From Solobacterium sp. (GTDB lineage: Bacteria; Bacillota_I; Bacilli_A; Erysipelotrichales; Erysipelotrichaceae): a DNA stretch of 39,496 bases. The DNA lies in assembly GCA_017420585.1 (NCBI GenBank), contig JAFOIT010000058.1, positions 1 to 39,496 of the forward strand, read 5' to 3'. Of the stretch, positions 1 to 8,205 are shown piece after piece. The stretch's first letter is position 1; each line of letters opens with the position of its first letter. The position numbers and the translations under genes are program-made. Under the pieces are notes generated by a model. The model was not told the DNA's origin, made no database searches, and saw nothing but the letters and a program-made list of their open reading frames with translations.

Positions 1-28
1 AAGCAATTTGCATGATTGTGGATATCTG

Positions 29-44
29 TATAAACATGTTTATA
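29..44. promoter_or_regulatory. 16-bp perfect palindrome, possible operator
   Basis: TATAAACATGTTTATA is identical to its reverse complement. It lies in an AT-rich stretch at the left edge of the window, upstream of a terminator. No promoter can be assigned to it, so an operator role is only a guess from its symmetry. Confidence 0.25.
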
Positions 45-117
45 TACGGGAAAATAGGCACTATAACGCATAGTAAGCATATTTTTTGAGGTCTGCCAAG
101 CGGCACCATCAGTCAAG

Positions 118-143
118 AAAACCGCATATATATGCGGTTTTTT
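118..143. terminator. Bidirectional intrinsic terminator
   Basis: A 24-bp perfect palindrome (AAAACCGCATAT and its complement) is followed by a T run on the plus strand and by TTTTC on the minus strand. On the minus strand it lies about 35 nt after the stop of the giant surface protein. On the plus strand it would end whatever transcript enters from the left of the window. Upstream plus-strand bases 94-105 form a small extra stem, TGCC-aagc-GGCA. Confidence 0.75.
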
Positions 144-178
144 CTTTGTTTTAGTTGTGTTTGGTGTGCTTTCTCCGG

Positions 179-3100
179 TTATTCGGTGAAGCTTCTGCGG
201 TACGCCAGCAGTCCTGCCAGACTGACCAGGAACATATACAGCAGGCTGGCCCATGGAATGGGACTGCCCTTATCCGCCGTATTCGGAACGTAGGCCGCTC
301 CCGGTTTGACCGGATCTGCAGGTTTGGCCGGCTTTGCGTCATTTGCCGGTTTCGGCCTGATCGTCAGCGCTGTCTCAACACTGCCGTCCCTGAAATTGAT
401 CTTCACGGTATGGCTTCCGTTGGCCAGTGTATTCAGATAAGATGCATTCAATGTGACTTTCAGACTGCCTGCAGCTGCAGAGTAGTTCGAAGCATCAATG
501 ACTGCACCATCCACTTCAATGTTCTCAAACAGTGAATATGTCTTCTCGTCTTCAAAGCTGCGGTGGATTGTATAGTTCATCCCTACAGAAGATCCTTTCG
601 TCCAGGCAGAACCTTCACCAACCGAGAATATATATTCGAAAATCGTCAGCGTTCCGGCATTGAGAACAGGCTCGTAGTTTCCGCTTTTTTCTCCGGCATT
701 CCATCCGGTGATCCTGATCAGACCCTGATACACCCCGACGCCCGTTTCCGAGCCATCCAGAACGATACGCGTCAGTGCATCACTGCCCTGCAGACCACTG
801 AACTCAACCTTTTCATTGATCGCGTTCGTGTCATTATAGACTGTGTTGTGCTCGCCGTGAGAATTTCCGTCATAAATATGCGTCTGATCCTTGACCGTGA
901 TGGTAAGCGGTGCCCTGGTGATTGATGCCGTTGGGGTATTGGTCGACTTTACTATGTAGTTTCCCGCGTCCTGGCCGGTCAAGGTGACAGTGACCGTCAC
1001 TGTCTTATCACTGCCGGCATTTGCATCCTTAAAGATGCCGGTGTATGTGAGTCCGATATCATCGCCTGACACCAAGCCGCTCACAATTGCCGAGGATGAG
1101 CCGACCGTCGCGGTATTAGTACCATCGTATACTTTGTCCGACGCAGTGATGCCGGTGATTGTCAGCTCAGCGGGGGAGATATTGAACGTAGTGCTCTTGG
1201 TGCCCAGACGGGAATCAGGTTTCCCGGTTACGGGGTCCCTGAAGGTTAAGATCACTGTTGCTTTACCCGCGTTAATGTTGTCCCTGTAACTAAGTACATA
1301 TTCACTGGGGAAGGCCACGTCCACGCCGTCCAGCATTACATCAAACAATCCGAAAGTCGGCTTGATCTCTTCACCGGTGTACATCTGATCCTCGATGTCC
1401 GGCAAGCTGATTTCTTTGAAGACCGCAGTGACTGTAACATCCTTCGCAGGCATGATAAAGGTAGTGGAAAAGGCGTCCGTCTGCGCATAGTCTATGCCGT
1501 CGACCATTGCCCACTGAACAAAGGCATACCCGTTCTCGGCTTCGTTGGCAGTGATGGTCACAATCTCGCCTGCCATTGCGGTATCTTTGTCAGCCGTGCC
1601 GCTGACGACAGTGACGGAATAGGAAGAAGCTGCCGTCCATTTCGCGTAAAACACCTTGTTTCCCGTGCTGTCCTTCGGAATTTCCGTTACAGCATTTCCA
1701 TTGTAATCAGCGTTGTCATACCAGCCATCAAAAGTGAAACCTGTCACATCCGGCAGATCCGCCAGCTGGATAGGTGTGTCAGCAGCAGTGTATGCAGTGG
1801 GATTGCTGTTCGAGGCTCCCTTGAGATTATTGTAGGTAATGCTGTACTCGGTATCGCCTCTGACAAAGTGTGGCTTTACGACGACCACATTCCCGTTGGA
1901 TACAAACGTCGTCCCGGCGCTGTTGGGATCATCAAGGGTAACGCCTCCAGAGACCACCTCCCAATGATCGAAGACATATCCGTTTTCCGGTGTTGCCGTA
2001 AGGCTGACTGTCTCCCCGGCATTCATTGTAAATGTCGGATTCGCCGCTCCTGTGCCGCCTTCCGACTCCTGCACTTCTACAGGATTAATGACGACGACTA
2101 CGTCCCTCCTTTTAAACACCGGCTTCACAATGACCGCATTCCCGTTGGAAACAAATGTCGTCTCTGCACTGTACGGATCATCAAGGACAACACCTCCTGA
2201 GATCACTTCCCAATGATCAAAGTAATATGATTGACCTCTTGGTGTTGCTGTCAGGGTGACCGTTTCCCCAGGAGCCATCGTAAATGTCGGATTTGCCGCG
2301 CCTGTGCCGCCCTCAGACTCCTGGACTGTGATAGGCGTTATGACGATGACCACGTCCATGTGATAAAAATGCGGCTTCACGATCACATCTTCCATGTTGG
2401 AAGCTAAGGTCAGTGTTGTCTCGGCACTGGAGGAATCGGCGAGTTCAACGTCTCCTGAGACTACTTCCCAATAATCGAACCGCCATCCGCCGTTTGGCGT
2501 TGCCGTAAGTGTGACCATCTCTCCGACAGCCACAAGCGAAGAATTTGTTGTTCCCGTGCCGCCCTCCGATTCCTGCACAATTATGGAATAGAGGTCCTTG
2601 TATGTCGCCCAAACTTCCACATCGGCCCTGGGCATCACGAACGTAGTCTGGGTTGAATTCTCGTCAGCAAACTGAAGCGTAGACGGTTTTTCTGCCCACC
2701 ATGTATCAAAGACCTTATTCCCGGACGGTTCAGTTGCAGTGATTGTAATGGTTTCGCCCTCTTTCGCAGAAGTTTTATCTGCGGTTCCGTTATATATCTT
2801 TATGCTGTGAGGGACCTGTTTCGCAAATACTGCCCAATACCTTTCATGCCTGACATCCTGGGTAGCCTGGAATCTCCAAGGGTTCTGCGTGCTTATAATC
2901 GGGCCGCTCGGGTTGCTTTCGTCACCATGCTTCCAACCGACGAAGTAATAGTCCGGGTCGGGGATGGCTGTCAGGGTAATGTATGAAGATTCCGCCCAAC
3001 TGGCGTTGCGGCCATCATGAGATACACTCCCACCTTTGGTGGCATGGGGAAATACCTGAATAGAGTCGCCGTATGTCCACGCGCCTCTGACGATCACGTC

Positions 3101-4438
3101 GCTTTCAGGCATCACAAAGGTACCGCTACTTGCATCAAGTATGTTATCGGCAGCGGAATTGCCGCTCCCTCTGGGAACCACGTGAAGCCATTCCCATGTG
3201 TAGGTCACATAGCCTTCGCCAAACAGCTTTTCGACGGGATATGGTCCGCGTATGATCGGCGGCAAAGAAACGACGGTACCCGCAGCAGCCGTGGAATTTT
3301 CAGGCCAGTTTCCTGTCATGTAGTCTCCATCGGGAGGATAGCCATCTAGCCAATCAGATAGATCTACATACTCGATGCTGTATATGTTGGCACTTCTATC
3401 GGCAGCGGTTCCAAACATAACAGCAGGCTCCTCTTCATACCAGCCCGCATAGAGTGTGATATCCTCCAGGATCTTATCTGCGGAGAAGTCCCACTTCTCA
3501 GCTGCCGCTGCGTCCTTATACCAGCCGGTAAATGTATAGCCATCCTCTGAAAGTGCAGCCGGTTCGGTAATGAGTGCCCCCTCATCTGCAATGACAGCTT
3601 CCGGTGCAGTACCATGTCCATTTGCGTCAAAGGAGACAGTAAAGGTGACAGCAGCCTCTTCAGTTACTGCCAGTTCATCTTCTATCCAGCCTGCATAGAG
3701 GGTGATATCTTCCGTCACTTTGTCTTCTGCGAAATCCCACAATTCATCTGCAGCAGCTTCCTTGTACCAACCGGTAAATGTATAACCGTCCTCTGAAAGT
3801 GCATCCGGTTCGCTGATGGTGGCATCCTGTTCTGCCGGGACATCTGCCGGCGCGGTACCATGTCCGTTTGCGTCAAAGGTTACCGTATATGTGACTGTTT
3901 CTGCCAGCTCTGCCATTTCTTCTGCAGAAGACTCATCCGTCATTTCTGCTGCTTCCTCTGCAGCCATATCTCCATCTGAATCTGTCAACGCTTCCGCGGC
4001 AGGATCAACACCCGGCTCATCCGTGGTCTTTTCCGGAGTGACCGTCACTGCTTTGTCAGTCTCAGTGCCTGATTCTGTTACACTCTCCACAGCCGGCGCT
4101 GTCACTCTCTCTGCAATCGGTTCTGCCGCCGGTTCAACCGTCGGTACTGTGACCGGTTCGGCAGCCTGAGCAACAGCTTCAATATATGGAACATCATTTA
4201 CACTTTGTTCTGCCGGCACGGAATAATCACCGGAATCGTAACTTACATCATACGAGTTACCGGTGTCATCGGCCGCGGCCGGTGTATCATCTGTGATTGT
4301 TTCAGTCATTTCCGGCTCTTCAATCTCATCCGCTCCTCCTGCTTTCAGGGTCAGAATGTTGATGGGCATCAGCGCCAGGGTCAGCACCAAAACTGTCAAC
4401 AGGCTTATTATCCTTTTCAATAGACGGGTTTTATTCAT
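179..4438 (-). CDS. Giant repeat-rich cell-surface protein (InlB-type and MBG/YDG-type repeats)
   Basis: This 1419-residue protein is exported and probably wall-attached. Residues 1-33 are a signal peptide (basic NKTRLLKR, then a Leu-rich core). Residues 35-180 are an acidic Ala/Glu/Thr-rich linker. Two InlB B-repeats (TVTFDANGHGTAP ... GYTFTGWYK) lie near 182-330, and a further one near 870-935. Divergent beta repeats with GETVTLTA and FDHWEV motifs fill about 545-860 and recur near 940-1005. YDG/MBG-like Ig modules (KVYDGTNTATV) occupy roughly 1085-1270. A Pro/Lys-rich stretch precedes VPNTADKG, a hydrophobic helix and a basic tail (YRRSFTE). VPNTA resembles the LPNTA signal of class D sortases more than LPxTG. 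The start has a good ribosome site (GGGAGGAAATCATC) and overlaps the upstream gene by ATGA. Adhesin or matrix function is inferred; no catalytic domain is visible. Confidence 0.85.
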   Translation of the reverse strand: MNKTRLLKRIISLLTVLVLTLALMPINILTLKAGGADEIEEPEMTETITDDTPAAADDTGNSYDVSYDSGDYSVPAEQSVNDVPYIEAVAQAAEPVTVPTVEPAAEPIAERVTAPAVESVTESGTETDKAVTVTPEKTTDEPGVDPAAEALTDSDGDMAAEEAAEMTDESSAEEMAELAETVTYTVTFDANGHGTAPADVPAEQDATISEPDALSEDGYTFTGWYKEAAADELWDFAEDKVTEDITLYAGWIEDELAVTEEAAVTFTVSFDANGHGTAPEAVIADEGALITEPAALSEDGYTFTGWYKDAAAAEKWDFSADKILEDITLYAGWYEEEPAVMFGTAADRSANIYSIEYVDLSDWLDGYPPDGDYMTGNWPENSTAAAGTVVSLPPIIRGPYPVEKLFGEGYVTYTWEWLHVVPRGSGNSAADNILDASSGTFVMPESDVIVRGAWTYGDSIQVFPHATKGGSVSHDGRNASWAESSYITLTAIPDPDYYFVGWKHGDESNPSGPIISTQNPWRFQATQDVRHERYWAVFAKQVPHSIKIYNGTADKTSAKEGETITITATEPSGNKVFDTWWAEKPSTLQFADENSTQTTFVMPRADVEVWATYKDLYSIIVQESEGGTGTTNSSLVAVGEMVTLTATPNGGWRFDYWEVVSGDVELADSSSAETTLTLASNMEDVIVKPHFYHMDVVIVITPITVQESEGGTGAANPTFTMAPGETVTLTATPRGQSYYFDHWEVISGGVVLDDPYSAETTFVSNGNAVIVKPVFKRRDVVVVINPVEVQESEGGTGAANPTFTMNAGETVSLTATPENGYVFDHWEVVSGGVTLDDPNSAGTTFVSNGNVVVVKPHFVRGDTEYSITYNNLKGASNSNPTAYTAADTPIQLADLPDVTGFTFDGWYDNADYNGNAVTEIPKDSTGNKVFYAKWTAASSYSVTVVSGTADKDTAMAGEIVTITANEAENGYAFVQWAMVDGIDYAQTDAFSTTFIMPAKDVTVTAVFKEISLPDIEDQMYTGEEIKPTFGLFDVMLDGVDVAFPSEYVLSYRDNINAGKATVILTFRDPVTGKPDSRLGTKSTTFNISPAELTITGITASDKVYDGTNTATVGSSSAIVSGLVSGDDIGLTYTGIFKDANAGSDKTVTVTVTLTGQDAGNYIVKSTNTPTASITRAPLTITVKDQTHIYDGNSHGEHNTVYNDTNAINEKVEFSGLQGSDALTRIVLDGSETGVGVYQGLIRITGWNAGEKSGNYEPVLNAGTLTIFEYIFSVGEGSAWTKGSSVGMNYTIHRSFEDEKTYSLFENIEVDGAVIDASNYSAAAGSLKVTLNASYLNTLANGSHTVKINFRDGSVETALTIRPKPANDAKPAKPADPVKPGAAYVPNTADKGSPIPWASLLYMFLVSLAGLLAYRRSFTE
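1868..2588 (-). repeat. Three tandem ~72-residue beta-repeat units inside the surface protein gene
   Basis: Residues about 617-857 contain three successive units, each starting with (I/E)VQESEGGTG and ending with (I/V)VKP(H/V)F. The last two units are nearly identical through NPTFTM ... FDHWEV(I/V)SGGV. The DNA repeats as well (compare 1868-2060 with 2114-2310), which is the kind of block that can expand or contract by recombination. Confidence 0.8.
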
Positions 4439-4770
4439 GATGATTTCCTCCCTTGCTGGTTATATTTATCGTGAGTATCTTTATTCTTGTTCTTATAGCG
4501 CATGCACAGTACTGTCGTGATTACGGCTGCTGTAAAGGCAATGACAGCGACCAGGACATAACCTCCTGCCCCTTCAAACAGCAATGCTGATCCGCTGTAC
4601 ATCCCTGCACCGCTGGAATGGGCTGTTCCTTCTGCCAGGAGCAGAAAGAGCAGGCATGAAGCAAATCCGATGCTGAGTGCCCCGGCAGCACCTGTTTTCC
4701 GGCGCTCCTGCACTTTACGCATGGTATCCATCCGTTTGTGCAGGGAAGAAACTCTTTCTTCTGCCGTCAT
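4435..4770 (-). CDS. Small two-TM protein, paralogue of the candidate anti-sigma protein at 6149-6472
   Basis: This 111-residue protein has a charged N-terminus (EERVSSLHKRM), a first TM segment (about 30-48), a roughly 25-residue outside loop rich in Gly/Ser, a second TM segment (about 73-95) and a Lys/Asn-rich tail. I chose the ATG at 4770 because AGAAAGGAGGGG sits just before it; a longer frame starting at 4806 has no such site. Its N-terminal pattern EER(V/I)xxLH(K/E)RMxxM is shared with the protein encoded directly after the ECF sigma gene, so the two are paralogues. It is coupled to the surface protein by an ATGA overlap. A regulatory or escort role for the surface protein is inference; no named domain is recognised. 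Confidence 0.7.
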   Translation of the reverse strand: MTAEERVSSLHKRMDTMRKVQERRKTGAAGALSIGFASCLLFLLLAEGTAHSSGAGMYSGSALLFEGAGGYVLVAVIAFTAAVITTVLCMRYKNKNKDTHDKYNQQGRKSS

Positions 4771-4868
4771 CACGGAACACCCCTCCTTTCTGAAATACCC
4801 TTTCACTTAATACGTGTCCTGAAACAGCCGAAATCACTAACCTGTTTCCGCTTTTTTTCATAAAATGC

Positions 4869-4896
4869 AAAAAAAAGCATCCCGCTGCAGGGATGC
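4869..4896 (-). terminator. Intrinsic terminator after the prsW-like gene
   Basis: On the minus strand GCATCCC-TGCAGC-GGGATGC forms a 7-bp stem followed by eight T residues. It lies 17 nt past the protease stop codon. It therefore separates the sigma/protease operon from the surface-protein transcript. Confidence 0.85.
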
Positions 4897-4912
4897 AGGC
4901 TGGGAGCACAGT

Positions 4913-5542
4913 TCAGATCATGCCGACTCTGCTCCGGATGAATATCAGATATACAAGAATCACTATCAGCGGTATCAGACTGCCGATCCAGAAAACGATA
5001 CCGGCCTGATTGACGAAGATATTGAAAACGGCATGAAAAGTAACAACAAGACACAGGACTGCAAACGTACCGGCAATCCTCAGGCGCAGCCGGTCCCAGA
5101 GATAAAGCAGGCTGACAGCTATGATCATGCCGCATACAACGTGCATGGCCCCCGTGCCGAAGCCGCGGATCATCAGATGCAGCAGATCTGACGTGCCGTA
5201 TGATGTCAGGAAACAGACGTTCTCAAATGTGGCAAAACCGACTGCCACAAGCAGGGCCCCGGCAATAACGGTTCCCCTGTCCGGTTCAAATACCAGCACG
5301 TAAAACAGCAGCGGCAGGGATTTCATGATCTCCTCAACTGCCGGGGAGATCTCATAAGAAGCAGTCGTCAGGTCTACGCCTGCCGAACCGGCAAGAAACG
5401 TACTGATATATGCCGAGAGCAGGCAGACTGTCATACCCGACAATACAAACGCAAGGCTTCTGCGCCCGGGGCCCCGCAGGCACAGAATTGCCAGCAGGAC
5501 CGGCGCCGCCAGGCAGATATAGGAATTTTCAATATAATTCAT
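4913..5542 (-). CDS. prsW: PrsW-family intramembrane glutamic protease
   Basis: This 209-residue, multi-TM protein carries the PrsW signature: E70-E71-x-x-K74 (EEIMKSLP), FATFEN with E107, a conserved His in GAMH (H134) and HAVFN (H170). In Bacillus subtilis, PrsW makes the first cut in the anti-sigma factor RsiW, releasing the ECF factor SigW. The gene is the fourth in an operon headed by an ECF sigma gene and overlaps the preceding gene by ATGA, which fits a role in cutting a membrane anti-sigma factor. The likely target here is one or both small two-TM proteins (4435-4770, 6149-6472); that pairing is inference. Confidence 0.85.
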   Translation of the reverse strand: MNYIENSYICLAAPVLLAILCLRGPGRRSLAFVLSGMTVCLLSAYISTFLAGSAGVDLTTASYEISPAVEEIMKSLPLLFYVLVFEPDRGTVIAGALLVAVGFATFENVCFLTSYGTSDLLHLMIRGFGTGAMHVVCGMIIAVSLLYLWDRLRLRIAGTFAVLCLVVTFHAVFNIFVNQAGIVFWIGSLIPLIVILVYLIFIRSRVGMI

Positions 5543-6156
5543 TCTGTCACCGCCTTTTTGATTGCCGGGAGGAAGAAAACAAAACTGACCGTCAGAAGAA
5601 AGTCAAACCAGTAATATGGATTGGACAATGTATCCGTTTTCCAGAAACAGGATGCGGTCCACAGTCCGTATTCAAGCAGGCAGAACAGCAGGATCATACC
5701 GGACAGAAACTGCTGGTTCTGATATCGCTTGCGGTCAATCTTCCTGCTGAGGGCAGCGAACAGAAGAAGCCCCATCAGTGATGCATAGATCAGATTACTC
5801 AGAAGCTCGCCCTGCGTTATGAAGAAGACTGCCATTCCGGCCGCAAAGACCGGGCCAAGCCACGGAAGCCGGTGTTTTCTGCTGTCTTTGTCAGGGGCGG
5901 AGCTGTGGTACAGCAGAAGATACAGAAAAATATAGGAACCATACCAGCTCAGATCAGATACGATGGAAATCTGCGGGGTCTGGCCGTAAAACAGCAGGCA
6001 TACCAGCCAGTAAATATCCCCCAGAAGCCAGCTGCCGAAGAACAGGAATGCCAAAACCCATGTCTGGCTGTGATTGGCAATTGCCCGGTACAGTGCGATT
6101 CCGGAACAAATCAGCAGGACGATGATCTGCAGTGCATTTTCAATGCTTTCAATCAT
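5539..6156 (-). CDS. Multi-TM membrane protein of the sigma/PrsW operon
   Basis: This 205-residue integral membrane protein has about six to seven hydrophobic segments and short, often basic loops (RKIDRKRYQNQ). I chose the ATG at 6156 (MIESIENALQ) because it follows GGAGGAACGCA; the open frame extends further upstream without a ribosome site. It overlaps the upstream gene by 8 nt and the protease gene by 4 nt, so the four genes are translationally linked. I do not recognise a named family. Its position suggests a sensor or accessory factor for the protease or anti-sigma protein, but nothing in its sequence proves this. Confidence 0.75.
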   Translation of the reverse strand: MIESIENALQIIVLLICSGIALYRAIANHSQTWVLAFLFFGSWLLGDIYWLVCLLFYGQTPQISIVSDLSWYGSYIFLYLLLYHSSAPDKDSRKHRLPWLGPVFAAGMAVFFITQGELLSNLIYASLMGLLLFAALSRKIDRKRYQNQQFLSGMILLFCLLEYGLWTASCFWKTDTLSNPYYWFDFLLTVSFVFFLPAIKKAVTE

Positions 6157-6472
6157 TGCGTTCCTCCGTGTGTTTCCGCAGCCGGTAACAGAATATCGTA
6201 AACGATACGCCCAGGCAGAATGCCAGCAGGGCAATCATGATATACCCCAGAACCGCGTGGTCCGCAAAGATGCTGGCAGAGATACCGTCCGGGCTGACCG
6301 GCATGCTGTGAACCGGCGCCCCGGCAATGACAAACCCCAGCAGCACCATAATGGCAAGACAGGCAGCCCCGGCGGCCGCACACTGCATGATGTATTTATT
6401 GTGCCGCTTCCGGCTCTGCATCAAACTCATACGCTCGTGCAGTTCCAGTATACGTTCTTCAGATGTCCGCAT
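6149..6472 (-). CDS. Small two-TM protein, candidate membrane anti-sigma factor
   Basis: This 107-residue protein starts with a charged cytoplasmic segment (EERILELHERM), then TM1 (about 29-52), an outside loop of about 20 residues (SMPVSPDGIS...), TM2 (about 73-95) and a basic tail. Its gene overlaps the end of the ECF sigma gene by 14 nt, the usual arrangement for a sigma/anti-sigma pair. It lacks the zinc-binding HxxxCxxC motif of classical ECF anti-sigma factors such as RsiW, so it would be a different type. A paralogue sits in front of the surface-protein gene. The anti-sigma role is inferred from size, topology and gene order. Confidence 0.6.
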   Translation of the reverse strand: MRTSEERILELHERMSLMQSRKRHNKYIMQCAAAGAACLAIMVLLGFVIAGAPVHSMPVSPDGISASIFADHAVLGYIMIALLAFCLGVSFTIFCYRLRKHTEERND

Positions 6473-7019
6473 GTGTGATGCCCTCCTTTTCCAGTTCCAG
6501 GCGAAGCCTTGCCTTCCCGTTGCTCAATAAGTTTTCCACCCGCTTTGTCCCGCATCCCAGGACCATTGCGGCATCTGCGTAACGCAGATCCATCATATAT
6601 ACCAGCCAAAGAGCTTCACGGTACTGCGGGGCAATGCGGTTCAGGCATTTCTGCAGGACTGCACTGCGCTCATTCCTGTGAAAAATGGCTTCCGGCGATG
6701 TTTCATCATAAGCCGGCAGGGTCTCAATCAGATTCTCATCGAGGCTGAATTCCTTCCTTCTGAGCCGGACCCTCCAGAGGCGGTTTGCCATGTTCCGTGC
6801 CATCTTGAAAAGGTATGCCCGGAAACAGCCTTCCGCAATCCTGGGTTTATTGACAAGGATAACGGTAAAACAATCGATCATCAGATCTTCGGCATCCTGT
6901 ACATTATGAAGAAAAGCGTCCAGATAGGCCGTGAGGGAATCACCGTAGCGAAGCATAAGTTCATCCCCGGCCGCCTGATCGCCGTTCAGATATTTTTGAT
7001 ACAGCAGGTCATCAGACAT
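6459..7019 (-). CDS. ECF-type RNA polymerase sigma factor
   Basis: This 186-residue protein has the two-domain layout of group IV sigma factors. Region 2 is near residues 20-95 (DAEDLMIDCFTVIL and the basic RLWRVRLRRKEF that would meet the -10 element). Region 4 is near 120-178 (LNRIAPQYREALWLVYM ... GTKRVENLLSNGKARL, a helix-turn-helix for the -35 element). No N-terminal extension is present. The start follows a strong ribosome site (AAGGAGAGAAGCAG). The gene leads the operon with a candidate anti-sigma factor and PrsW. The 113-nt upstream gap has no promoter I can call. Target genes are unknown; the surface protein transcript is the obvious candidate. Confidence 0.88.
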   Translation of the reverse strand: MSDDLLYQKYLNGDQAAGDELMLRYGDSLTAYLDAFLHNVQDAEDLMIDCFTVILVNKPRIAEGCFRAYLFKMARNMANRLWRVRLRRKEFSLDENLIETLPAYDETSPEAIFHRNERSAVLQKCLNRIAPQYREALWLVYMMDLRYADAAMVLGCGTKRVENLLSNGKARLRLELEKEGITHADI

Positions 7020-7132
7020 CTGCTTCTCTCCTTCGTCATATGCCGTTCCTTGCAGTTGATTTTTACTGTGAAATCCTTTTCGTTGACTGGTTCATGTCAT
7101 GCGGCTTTCTGTCTTACCGGCCGGAATTGACA

Positions 7133-8170
7133 TTATATTATGCCGAAAATCCTGAACCCGACCAACAGCCAGAACAGCCAGCCGGATCCGTATAACACGG
7201 CATGTTTCGGTTCGGTATGAACCGCGATGAATTCACGGATCAGGGCACTCGGCCAGAAATAGAAGGCAACCCGGCTGCCGATCCCTGTACACGCAAGGCC
7301 GATTTTCCGGCAGTTCCGAAGTGCCCTGTACACATGGTAATTGCCGGTAACCAGGGCAGTATACTTTCTGCCGTCCAGCCCGTCCAGAATTGCCTTGGAA
7401 TTCTTCAGGTTCTCCAGGGTGTTTTTCGACTGATCTTCCACGAGGACATCCATTTCCGGGATGCCCCGGTTCACGAGATAATGCTTCATGGCGGCAGCTT
7501 CCGGAAGGGTTTCATCGCCGCCCTGTCCGCCGGAGGCAATCAGGACTGGCGGTGTCGGATCACGCCGGTAAACCGCGATGGCTTTGTCCAGCCGGTCTCT
7601 GAGCAGCCGGGAAATCCGGCTGCCGTCAATCAGTCCGGCCCCCAGGATAATGACATAATCAAAGTCCCTTTTGATCGGAATGATCATCAGGAAAACAGAG
7701 TAGATCATGAAGATCAGAAACGCCATGGATCCGTATATGACTGAAACACTGATAAAGACCATGATCCCGCGTACAAACAGCCGGGATGTTTCCGGGATCA
7801 GGTCCGGGTCCCCAGTGTAATAGATAAGCACAGCGGCAATGGTCGCAATTTCCCCGATCAGGATTAGGATTCCCAGCACCAGTGACAGCATATGCGCAAT
7901 CTGACGGCCTTCACGCCGGATCATCACGATGCCGTTATGAATCAGGAAGAACGGAACGATCATCAATGAAATAAAAACCGTCATGCCGATGACAAACAGA
8001 ACCCTGCCGCTGTTTTCCCCGGATAGCGCCACAGTAAAAGGAATCAGCGAAAGCAGTGCCAGAAAAAGAAGATTGCAGTTGCGGTATCTGCTTCTGTCCT
8101 TATGAAACGAGTAGGCAAACAACCCGAATGCAAACACTGAAATAAGTCCTGTAATAACAATCTGATTCAC
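7133..8170 (-). CDS. YdcF-like membrane protein (DUF218/ElyC-SanA-YdcF family)
   Basis: This 345-residue protein has five or so TM segments in the first 170 residues, then a soluble DUF218 domain: DYVIILGAGL, the basic SRLLRDRLDKA, ASGGQGGDE, E-x-x-S-x-N-T (EDQSKNTLEN) and VTGNYHVYRA. Family members act in envelope or peptidoglycan-related processes or bind nucleotides, but the reaction is not settled. It is the last gene of the operon starting at 13909, 35 nt after the MATE fusion, so it is probably co-expressed with the partner-switching proteins. The start at 8170 follows AGGGAGAACAAAGTG. Confidence 0.8.
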   Translation of the reverse strand: MNQIVITGLISVFAFGLFAYSFHKDRSRYRNCNLLFLALLSLIPFTVALSGENSGRVLFVIGMTVFISLMIVPFFLIHNGIVMIRREGRQIAHMLSLVLGILILIGEIATIAAVLIYYTGDPDLIPETSRLFVRGIMVFISVSVIYGSMAFLIFMIYSVFLMIIPIKRDFDYVIILGAGLIDGSRISRLLRDRLDKAIAVYRRDPTPPVLIASGGQGGDETLPEAAAMKHYLVNRGIPEMDVLVEDQSKNTLENLKNSKAILDGLDGRKYTALVTGNYHVYRALRNCRKIGLACTGIGSRVAFYFWPSALIREFIAVHTEPKHAVLYGSGWLFWLLVGFRIFGII

Positions 8171-8205
8171 TTTGTTCTCCCTGTAATCAAGTATCCGGCA
8201 CAGGA

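Noticed and set aside
1-89. Possible 3' end of a plus-strand coding region entering from the left
   Set aside because: Two frames are open to stops at 71-73 and 87-89, but the translations show no recognisable motif and the region is AT-rich; no choice can be supported.
94-143. tracrRNA-like or small RNA 3' end (TGCC-aagc-GGCA stem followed by a terminator)
   Set aside because: No repeat-spacer array, anti-repeat or cas gene is visible; two small stems before a T run are common at transcript ends.
7020-7132. ECF-type autoregulated promoter before the sigma gene (TGAACC) and before the surface operon (GGAAAC near 4850)
   Set aside because: Both hexamers resemble ECF -35 boxes, but no common -10 motif at 16-17 nt could be found, so I make no call.
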